From CAZXNF01 sp050741255 (GTDB lineage: Bacteria; Pseudomonadota; Gammaproteobacteria; Burkholderiales; SG8-41): a stretch of 12,360 bases of DNA. Positions 6,838 to 12,360 of this stretch are shown piece after piece. The translations under genes and the position numbers were made by a program. The notes beneath the pieces are model-generated. The model was not told where the DNA came from, made no database searches, and saw only the letters and a program-made list of their open reading frames with translations. The stretch spans positions 1-12,360 of the forward strand of contig JBOIEQ010000129.1 in assembly GCA_050741255.1 (NCBI GenBank), read 5' to 3'. Each line of letters starts with the position of its first letter. The stretch's first letter is position 1.

Positions 6838-7809
6838 TCAGTCCGGCTTGGCGCCGGAATCCTTGACGGCCTTGGCGTATTTCTCGATGTCGGACTGGAT
6901 GAGCGCGACGAACTGCTCGGGCGTGCCGCCCATGACGGTCGCGCCCAGGCTCACCAGGCGCTCCTTGAATTCGGGCGATTCAAGCACGCGATTGATCCCG
7001 GCGTTGAGCTTGGCGGCGACCGGTTTCGAAATGCCGGCCGGCCCCATCACGCCGTACCAGGGAATGATCTCCACCTTGATGCCGAGTTCCGTCAGCGTCG
7101 GCACGTCGGGCAGCAGCGGTGAGCGCTGACTGACGCTCACCGCCAGCGCGCGCACGCGGCCTGCTTTCACGTAGGAAACGACCGCGGGCATGTTGGAAAA
7201 AATGAAGGTGAACTGTCCGCCCATCAGGTCCACCAGCGCCGGCCCGTCGCTCTTGTACGGAATGTGCTGCCCCTTGATGCCGGTCGCCGTCTTGAAAATC
7301 TCGGCGGTGAGGTGCCCGGTGGAACCGGTTCCCGCGGACCCGTAGTTGACCTTGCCGTCCTGTGCAAGCGCGTAGCTCACCAGTTCCTTCGCGCTTTTTA
7401 CCGGCGTGGCCGACGTGACGACCAGCACCATCGGCACCCCCGCCACCGCGATGAGCGGCGTGAAGTCCTTCAGCGGATCGTACGGCACGTTCGGATACAG
7501 GCTCATGTTGATGCCGTGCGAACCGTTGGTCGCCATGATCAGCGTGTAGCCGTCCGCCGGCGCCTTGGCGACGATCGTGGAACCGATCATGGCGTTCCCA
7601 CCCGGCCGGTTGTCGATGACGACTTGCTGGCCCCAGGTTTCCGACAGCTTCGCGCCGATCAGGCGGCCGAGGATGTCGGTCGAGCCGCCGGGCGCGTAGG
7701 GGATCACCAGGCGCAGCGGCCGCGATGGATAGGTCTCGGCGCCGGTAGCCGTGACCGGCGCCGCGGCGGCGGCCAGGAGGAGGGAGAACAAGGCTGCGCA
7801 GCGAAGCAT
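6838..7809 (-). CDS. Bug/TctC-family periplasmic substrate-binding protein (C)
   Basis: A 323-residue Bug receptor. Signal peptide about 1-23 (LLLAAAAAPVTATGA), then YPSRPLRLVIPYAPGG. Ligand loops: PYAPGGSTD at 37-45, DNRPGGNA at 66-73, GSAGTGSTGHLTAEIF at 147-162 and HIPYKSDGPALVDLMGG at 172-188. It is a close paralogue of the gene immediately upstream (7864-8853): the two align without gaps across the mature domain, share the unusual PYKSDGPALVDLMGG block and both end in KDSGAKPD. Local tandem duplication is the simplest origin. GGAAG lies upstream of the ATG at 7809. It follows its paralogue by 54 bases in the same direction. Ligand unknown; the SDG loop, in place of the common GAG/GSA, points to a binding preference shared by C and D and distinct from A, B and E. 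Confidence 0.94.
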   Translation of the reverse strand: MLRCAALFSLLLAAAAAPVTATGAETYPSRPLRLVIPYAPGGSTDILGRLIGAKLSETWGQQVVIDNRPGGNAMIGSTIVAKAPADGYTLIMATNGSHGINMSLYPNVPYDPLKDFTPLIAVAGVPMVLVVTSATPVKSAKELVSYALAQDGKVNYGSAGTGSTGHLTAEIFKTATGIKGQHIPYKSDGPALVDLMGGQFTFIFSNMPAVVSYVKAGRVRALAVSVSQRSPLLPDVPTLTELGIKVEIIPWYGVMGPAGISKPVAAKLNAGINRVLESPEFKERLVSLGATVMGGTPEQFVALIQSDIEKYAKAVKDSGAKPD

Positions 7810-7863
7810 GGTGTTCTTCCTTTCGAGCCGGTCGTCAGTGATGATGATGATGGGTGGGAGAGC

Positions 7864-8853
7864 TCAGTCCGGCTTGGCGCCCGAATCCTTGATCGCCTTG
7901 GCGTACTTGGGGAGGTCGGACCTGATGATCGCCGTCACCTGTTCCGGCGCGCCGCCGATCACGGTGGTGCCGAGGCCGGCCAGCTTCTCGAGGAATTCGG
8001 GCTGCGCCAGCGCCTTGTTGATCTCGCCATTGAGTTTTGTCACCAGCGGCTTGGGCATGCCCGCCGGACCCATCACGCAGTACCACGGCAGGATTTCCAG
8101 CTTGACGCCGTTTTCCACGAAGGTCGGCACGTCCGGCATGACGGGCGAGCGTTTCGGCGCCGTGAGGGCGACCGCACGCAGACGACCGGCTTTCACAAAG
8201 GCCACGACGCCGGGCATGTTGGCGAAGGTGAAGGACAGGTGGCCACCCATGAGATCGACCAGCGCCGGCCCGTCGCTCTTGTAGGGCACGTGAGTGGCGC
8301 GCACGCCGGTGACGGACTTGAACATCTCCGCCGTGAGGTGGCCGGTGCCGCCGGTGCCCGACGAACCGTGATTGAATTTGCCGTCCTGCGCGATGCCGTA
8401 CGCAATGAACTCTTTCACGGTCTTCGCGGGAAACGCCGGGACGACGACCAGCACCGAGGGGACGCCGCCGATCGCGGCGATCGGCGTGAAATCCCGGATG
8501 GGGTCGTACGGCAGATCGGGGAACAGTCCCGGGTTGATCGCATGCGAGGCATTGGTGGCCATCATGAGCGTGTACCCGTCGGGCACCGCCTTGGCGACGA
8601 TCATCGAGCCGATGATCGCGCTGCCGCCGCCGCGGTTGTCGACGATCACCGACTGGCCCAGCGATTCGGTCAGCGGAACGGAGAGCAGGCGCGAGACGAC
8701 GTCGGTGCCGCCGCCGGGCGCGTTCGGCACGACCAGACGAATGGGGCGCGAAGGGTAGGACTGACCCTGGGCGTATGCAGTTGCGCAAGCCGCGCATGCG
8801 AGAACCAGCGCAATGGCGGCGCGCGGGATTGCGATTTGAAACGGGTGCTTCAT
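7864..8853 (-). CDS. Bug/TctC-family periplasmic substrate-binding protein (D)
   Basis: A 329-residue Bug receptor. The frame stays open upstream to 9045, but I place the start at the ATG at 8853: GTGGAG stands five bases before it, it yields a standard signal peptide (1-29, MKHPFQ..., core AIALVLACAACATA, cleavage near AYA-QG), and a longer form would run deep into the racemase gene. Landmarks: PNAPGGGTD 43-51, DNRGGGSA 72-79, GSSGTGGTGHLTAEMF 153-168 and HVPYKSDGPALVDLMGG 178-194. The first loop has Asn where its paralogue C has Tyr (PNAPGG against PYAPGG), a possible specificity change after duplication. It begins 49 bases after the racemase stop, so the two are probably one transcript, and the receptor may collect the substrate of that enzyme. 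Confidence 0.94.
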   Translation of the reverse strand: MKHPFQIAIPRAAIALVLACAACATAYAQGQSYPSRPIRLVVPNAPGGGTDVVSRLLSVPLTESLGQSVIVDNRGGGSAIIGSMIVAKAVPDGYTLMMATNASHAINPGLFPDLPYDPIRDFTPIAAIGGVPSVLVVVPAFPAKTVKEFIAYGIAQDGKFNHGSSGTGGTGHLTAEMFKSVTGVRATHVPYKSDGPALVDLMGGHLSFTFANMPGVVAFVKAGRLRAVALTAPKRSPVMPDVPTFVENGVKLEILPWYCVMGPAGMPKPLVTKLNGEINKALAQPEFLEKLAGLGTTVIGGAPEQVTAIIRSDLPKYAKAIKDSGAKPD

Positions 8854-8902
8854 GCCATCTCCACAATCATGGGTCAAACGTTGAGTTGGACAACCGGTCG
8901 CG

Positions 8903-9649
8903 TCAGGCTGCGGCGCGGGTTCCTGTTTCCGGATTGAACAGCCGCCCGAGCGCGAGGCCCTGGAGCGGCGCCTGCATGTGCTGCAGGGCCGTCCACAGCG
9001 TGCAGGCGTTCGACGACGTGACCGGGATGCCGAGCTCGCGTTCAAGGGGGGCGAGCTGGTCCATCGTCAGCAGGTTCGTGCAGCTGATGAACACCGCATC
9101 GCAGCCCTCGATCCGCGCGCGGTGGCTCAGCACGCGCTCGGCGACCTGCTCCGAGGGGATGTCGCGGATCTGCACGGTGTCCGTGCAGCGGAAGGTGTCG
9201 TGGCCGACGACTTCGATGCCGCGGTGGGCGAGGAAACCGATTTCCTGCGCGTGGATGTCGTCCGTGTACGGGGTCAGCATGAAGACCCGCTTCGCATTCA
9301 GCGCGCGCATACCCTTGATCACGGCCGTCGAGGTCGTATAGCCGGGCAGCCCCGTCCAGCCCTTGATCATCTCGCCGATTTCGTCTTCGCGGCCGGGACC
9401 CGACAGAAACGTCCCGCTCGTGCAGGCGTAGAGGATGAGCTCGCAGCCGGCCTGCGCGAGGCCGCGCGAGGCCTGTTCCGACGAGCGGATCATGGACAGC
9501 AGGCCGTCCTTGTCCACCGACACGCTGGCCCGGTACAAACGGTTGAAGTGCGCGTGGTAACCCGCGGGCAGATAGCGCGGAAACTCTTGCTCGACGGTGA
9601 CGTTGCCGGGCGGGATCAGAACGCCGAGGCGGCGGAAATTATTGTTCAC
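8903..9649 (-). CDS. Asp/Glu racemase-superfamily enzyme, maleate isomerase-like
   Basis: A 248-residue cytoplasmic enzyme of the Asp/Glu/hydantoin racemase superfamily, nearest by motif to maleate cis-trans isomerase and arylmalonate decarboxylase. The N-terminal RRLGVLIPPGNVTVEQEF carries the carboxylate-binding Asn (N16). Both catalytic cysteines are present: C76 in LYACTSGTF and C190 in FISCTNLLT. Arylmalonate decarboxylases keep only the second Cys, so isomerase or racemase chemistry is more likely than decarboxylation. The start is taken as the GTG at 9649, with AGGAG eight bases upstream; an upstream frame to 9694 has no ribosome site and is not conserved-looking. A sigma-70-like promoter lies at 9731-9758. 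It is divergent from the Bug E-hyuB pair and leads into Bug D. The name maleate isomerase is family-level only; the substrate is not determined. Confidence 0.88.
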   Translation of the reverse strand: MNNNFRRLGVLIPPGNVTVEQEFPRYLPAGYHAHFNRLYRASVSVDKDGLLSMIRSSEQASRGLAQAGCELILYACTSGTFLSGPGREDEIGEMIKGWTGLPGYTTSTAVIKGMRALNAKRVFMLTPYTDDIHAQEIGFLAHRGIEVVGHDTFRCTDTVQIRDIPSEQVAERVLSHRARIEGCDAVFISCTNLLTMDQLAPLERELGIPVTSSNACTLWTALQHMQAPLQGLALGRLFNPETGTRAAA

Positions 9650-9657
9650 GGCGATAA

Positions 9658-9662
9658 CTCCT
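9658..9662 (-). promoter_or_regulatory. Ribosome binding site fixing the racemase GTG start
   Basis: AGGAG on the minus strand lies eight bases before the GTG at 9649. It is the only good Shine-Dalgarno in the region and decides between this GTG and the upstream in-frame start at 9694. Confidence 0.7.
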
Positions 9663-9730
9663 GTCGGACGGAGGGGAGCAAGAACGATGCCCACGAATGG
9701 CGGCGGTGAAATGGGGTTGCCGCCACGGGC

Positions 9731-9758
9731 ACCATACGCCTTCCGGCATTGCGGTCAA
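9731..9758 (-). promoter_or_regulatory. Sigma-70-like promoter of the racemase-Bug D operon
   Basis: On the minus strand TTGACC (9758-9753, five of six to consensus) is followed after 16 bases by TATGGT (9736-9731, four of six). Transcription would start near 9724 and give a leader of about 75 bases before the GTG at 9649. The -35 overlaps the left half of the inverted repeat at 9749-9780. Confidence 0.45.
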
Positions 9759-9780
9759 TACGTAGAGCGCGTAACGGCAA
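9749..9780. promoter_or_regulatory. Candidate operator in the divergent promoter region
   Basis: TTGCGGTCA (9749-9757) and TAACGGCAA (9772-9780) form an imperfect inverted repeat, seven of nine paired, with half-site centres 23 bases apart, about two helical turns. It covers the -35 of the minus-strand promoter, a usual place for a dimeric regulator such as a LysR, GntR or IclR protein. No regulator gene is in the window. Confidence 0.4.
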
Positions 9781-9916
9781 CATTGGGGTGCGGCGCGCCC
9801 CAGGAGCGTGCGCGGGGGGTGGCCGTACCTGCATAATCGTGCGTTGGGCCGATCCCTCCGTGCGCACTGATCTTGCTTACCTGCAGGCGATCTATCCTTC
9901 ACGAGTGGAGCCATCG

Positions 9917-10909
9917 ATGAGTGTCGTCCGACTGCGGGTCTGGTTGTCATGCGCATGCTGTGCGATGGGGGCAATGGCCGGCGCGGCCATGGCGGCCGAG
10001 TCGCCGGCCCCGCCGTACCCGTCGAAATCCGTGCGCATCGTGGTGCCGTTCGCCGCGGGCGGCACATCGGACGTGCTGACGCGCCTGCTGGGCCAGCGCC
10101 TCACGCCGATGTACGGCCAGCAGGTCATCATCGACAACCGTCCGGGTTCGGGCGGCCAGATCGGCGCGGAAATCGTCGCGCGCGCCCCCGCCGACGGCTA
10201 CACGCTGGTATCGGGCACCATCGGCATCCACGCGGCGTACGCGATCTACACCAAGCTCCAGCACGACCCCGCGAAGGACCTGCAGCCGGTGATCGTGCTG
10301 GCGGAAGTGCCGAGCGTGCTGGTCGTGCATCCGTCGATGCCGATGAAGAGCGTCAAGGAGTTCATCGTGCTCGCGCGTGCGCGTCCCGGCGAGATCACGT
10401 TCGGTTCCGCCGGTGTCGGTTCGTCGACCCACATGACTGGCGAATTGTTCAAGCTGACGGCGAAGGTCGATCTCACGCACGTGCCGTACAAGGGCAGCGC
10501 GCCCGCGCTGTCCGATCTGCTCGGCGGCCAGATCCAGGCGATGTTCGAGAACCTGCCCACGCTGCCGCCGCACATCGCCGCGGGCAAGCTGCGCGCGCTG
10601 GGAGTGACCAGCAAGGCGCGCTCGCCCGCGCTGCCCGACGTGCCGACGGTGGCGGAAGCCGCCCTCCCGGGATTCGAGGCGACGGCATGGTTCACGATCG
10701 CGGCGCCGAGCAAGGTGCCGGCGCCCATCGTCCAGAAGCTCAATGCCGACATGAACGCCGTCATGAAGCAACCGGAGGTGGAAGCGCGCTTCCGCGAGCT
10801 GGGCCTGACGCGCATCGGCGGCACCCCCGAGGACGCGGCGAAATACTTCGCCGCGGAAACCGTGAAATGGAACAAGGTCATCAAGGCGGCCAACCTGCGC
10901 GCGGACTGA
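9917..10909 (+). CDS. Bug/TctC-family periplasmic substrate-binding protein (E)
   Basis: A 330-residue Bug receptor and the only one on the plus strand. The frame is open from 9749, but the ATG at 9917 has GGAG six bases upstream and gives a proper signal peptide (1-26, core VWLSCACCAMGAMAGAA, cleavage near AMA-AE), so the longer form is rejected. Landmarks: PFAAGGTSD 44-52, DNRPGSGG 73-80, GSAGVGSSTHMTGELF 153-168 and HVPYKGSAPALSDLLGG 178-194. It is followed after 29 bases by hyuB, so the two almost certainly form an operon. In Burkholderiales, Bug genes next to enzyme genes commonly serve that enzyme's substrate, so this receptor may bind an amide, hydantoin-like or carboxylated compound processed by HyuB; that link is inference. 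Confidence 0.94.
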   Translation: MSVVRLRVWLSCACCAMGAMAGAAMAAESPAPPYPSKSVRIVVPFAAGGTSDVLTRLLGQRLTPMYGQQVIIDNRPGSGGQIGAEIVARAPADGYTLVSGTIGIHAAYAIYTKLQHDPAKDLQPVIVLAEVPSVLVVHPSMPMKSVKEFIVLARARPGEITFGSAGVGSSTHMTGELFKLTAKVDLTHVPYKGSAPALSDLLGGQIQAMFENLPTLPPHIAAGKLRALGVTSKARSPALPDVPTVAEAALPGFEATAWFTIAAPSKVPAPIVQKLNADMNAVMKQPEVEARFRELGLTRIGGTPEDAAKYFAAETVKWNKVIKAANLRAD

Positions 10910-10925
10910 CGCGCGGACGAGCCCC

Positions 10926-10932
10926 AAGGAGG
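10926..10932 (+). promoter_or_regulatory. Perfect Shine-Dalgarno of hyuB
   Basis: AAGGAGG lies six bases before the ATG at 10939. This near-perfect anti-16S match sets the start, and efficient translation would be expected. Confidence 0.85.
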
Positions 10933-10938
10933 AATCCC

Positions 10939-12360
10939 ATGCCGGACCAGGCACCGCAATTCAACGCCATCACGCTGCAGACGATCTGGACGCGGCTGAT
11001 CTCCATCGCCGACGAGGCCGCGGCCACGCTGCAGCGCACGTCGTTCTCGACCATCGTGCGCGAATCGAACGACTTCGCGTGCGTGCTGACGGACCGCCGC
11101 GGCCAGTCGATCGCGCAGGCCACCGACAGCGTGCCATCGTTCCTCGGCACCATGCCGCGCACGATCCGGCATTTCCTGCAAGAGTATCCGCCGGAGACAC
11201 TCGAACCCGGCGACATGCTCATCACGAACGATATCTGGATGGGCACCGGCCACCTGCCCGACATCTCCGTCGCCAAGCCGATCTTCGTCAACGGCCGCAT
11301 CATCGGTTTCGCCGGCTCGGTGGCGCATGCGCCGGACATCGGCGGCAAGATCCGCTCGGCCGACGCCAAGGACGTGTTCGAGGAGGGGCTGCAGATTCCG
11401 GTAATGAAGGTGATGCGCAAGGGCAAAATCGACGAGACCTTCGAACGCATCCTGCGCAAGAACGTGCGCGTGCCCGAGCAGGTGATGGGCGACCTCTACG
11501 CGCAGTTCACCTGTCTGCACCTGATGGAAGACCGCGTGCTGACGCTGATGCGCGACCAGGGCCTCGATTCGCTGGAGGCGCTGGCCGACGAGATCCACGC
11601 GCGTTCGGAGGCCGCCATGCGCGCGGCGATCCGCAAGCTGCCCGACGGTGTCTACGACTACACCGCCGTGATGGACGGCGTGGGCGAGCCGATCGAGCTG
11701 AAAATGAAGATGACGGTGAGGGACGACACCCTCGGCATCGACTTCGCCGGTTCCGGGCCGCAGGTGCTGCGCGCGATCAACGTGTGCATGGCCTACACGA
11801 ATTCGTACACCGCTTTCGGCGTGAAGGCCGTGCTGGTGCCGGAGATTCCGAACAACGACGGCGTGATGCGGCCCGTCACGATCACCGCCCCCGAAGGCTG
11901 CATCCTCAACTCCACGCATCCCGCGGCGGGCGGCGCGCGCGCGCTGACCGGGCACTTCCTGCCGATGATGGTGATCAGCGCGCTGGCCAAGGCGATTCCC
12001 GACCGCGTGATCGCCACCGTCGGCTCGCCGCTGTGGTGCATCCAGATGTCCGGCGTGAACGCCGCCGGCCGCTCCTTCGCGAACCTGTTCTTCACGAACG
12101 GCGGCTACGGCGCGGCGAGCGACCGTGACGGCCACAACATCCTGTCCTGGCCCAGCAACATTTCGAGCACGCCGGTGGAGATGATCGAGCAGCTCGCGCC
12201 TGTGAAGGTGAAGTTCCGGCGCTTGCGCACCGGCACCGGCGGCAAGGGCAAATTCCGTGGCGGCAACGGGCAGGAGATCCTGTTCGAGATGACCTCGAAG
12301 AATCCGACCGTGGTCAGCTTTCTCGCCGAGCGCACGCGTGCCGAGGCCGCGCCGCTGGGC
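10939..12360 (+). CDS. Hydantoinase B/oxoprolinase family protein (HyuB), 3' end cut off
   Basis: An open frame of 474 codons with no stop before the window edge; HyuB proteins usually run about 520-600 residues, so the last part is missing. The family includes the B subunit of ATP-dependent N-methylhydantoinase, the C-terminal half of 5-oxoprolinase and subunits of acetone/acetophenone carboxylases, which work with an ATP-binding HyuA partner. Hallmarks are the metal-site-like motifs ITNDIWMGTGHLPDI (95-109; N97, D98, H105, D108) and AHAPDIGG (129-136; H130, D133), the central FAGSGPQ block (about 270), STHPAAGGAR (about 327-336) and the glycine-rich RTGTGGKGKFRGGNGQE (430-446). It is cotranscribed with Bug E. 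No hyuA lies upstream, where it is often found, so it may lie downstream. Which substrate is opened or carboxylated cannot be told from HyuB alone. Confidence 0.92.
   Translation, partial: MPDQAPQFNAITLQTIWTRLISIADEAAATLQRTSFSTIVRESNDFACVLTDRRGQSIAQATDSVPSFLGTMPRTIRHFLQEYPPETLEPGDMLITNDIWMGTGHLPDISVAKPIFVNGRIIGFAGSVAHAPDIGGKIRSADAKDVFEEGLQIPVMKVMRKGKIDETFERILRKNVRVPEQVMGDLYAQFTCLHLMEDRVLTLMRDQGLDSLEALADEIHARSEAAMRAAIRKLPDGVYDYTAVMDGVGEPIELKMKMTVRDDTLGIDFAGSGPQVLRAINVCMAYTNSYTAFGVKAVLVPEIPNNDGVMRPVTITAPEGCILNSTHPAAGGARALTGHFLPMMVISALAKAIPDRVIATVGSPLWCIQMSGVNAAGRSFANLFFTNGGYGAASDRDGHNILSWPSNISSTPVEMIEQLAPVKVKFRRLRTGTGGKGKFRGGNGQEILFEMTSKNPTVVSFLAERTRAEAAPLG

Noticed and set aside
7838..7852. 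(ATG)n repeat that reads as a run of histidines, like a His tag, on the minus strand
   Set aside because: It lies in the 54-base gap between Bug C and D, outside both coding sequences. It is a short trinucleotide run only, not evidence of a vector.
7264..8937. A 557-codon plus-strand frame opposite Bug C and D
   Set aside because: Antisense to two clear paralogues. Its internal repetitiveness merely mirrors their duplication.
8854..9045. Extended N terminus for Bug D overlapping the racemase gene
   Set aside because: The signal peptide and ribosome site both point to the ATG at 8853, and the extension is antisense-like low-complexity sequence inside another gene.
9749..9916. Extended N terminus for Bug E, from an in-frame ATG at 9749
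   Set aside because: It would put 56 basic residues before an obvious signal peptide, whereas the ATG at 9917 has its own Shine-Dalgarno. The region also carries promoter-like elements.
10246..12135. A 629-codon open frame on the minus strand opposite Bug E and hyuB
   Set aside because: The composition is that of a shadow ORF, and the plus strand carries perfect Bug and HyuB motifs with good ribosome sites.

Overview
This is a GC-rich chromosomal window that reads like a betaproteobacterium of the order Burkholderiales. The main reason is five separate tripartite-tricarboxylate (TTT) family periplasmic binding proteins of the Bug/TctC type, a family massively expanded in Bordetella, Achromobacter, Cupriavidus and relatives. 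The Bug proteins, the hydantoinase-B gene, the maleate-isomerase-like racemase and the intergenic repeats all fit that group. I cannot name a species.

Layout. Nine genes lie on the minus strand, transcribed from about 9649 down to 209: an Asp/Glu racemase/maleate-isomerase-type enzyme, two tandem paralogous Bug proteins, a PhzF-type isomerase, a third Bug protein, a zinc-ribbon/multi-TM/SRPBCC protein, a fourth Bug protein, an M28 metallopeptidase and the membrane protease HtpX. Two genes point the other way from a 267-base divergent intergenic region: a fifth Bug protein (9917-10909) and a hydantoinase B/oxoprolinase subunit (10939 to the right edge, incomplete). All ORFs longer than a few hundred bases antisense to these genes are GC-driven shadows.

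How the genes may work together. The divergent pair racemase <-> Bug-HyuB looks like one uptake/catabolism module: a periplasmic binding protein captures a small organic acid or amide-type compound, HyuB (with a HyuA partner presumably beyond the edge) opens or carboxylates it, and the Cys/Cys racemase-isomerase handles stereo- or cis/trans isomers. The minus-strand row of Bug, PhzF and peptidase genes is an accessory solute-capture island with no TctA/TctB membrane subunits in the window, so the receptors must share permeases encoded elsewhere or act as sensors. HtpX is an independent housekeeping stress gene with a convincing sigma-32-like promoter directly upstream.

Non-coding features. 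A near-complete pair of inverted Burkholderiales-type intergenic repeats fills the 144-base gap at 2524-2667. A dispersed-repeat fragment is embedded inside the coding sequence of the Bug gene at 4888-5868, just after its signal peptide. A long imperfect inverted repeat lies at 33-131, and a 32-base inverted repeat overlaps the -35 of the divergent promoter. I saw no tRNA, rRNA, CRISPR array, transposase or phage gene.
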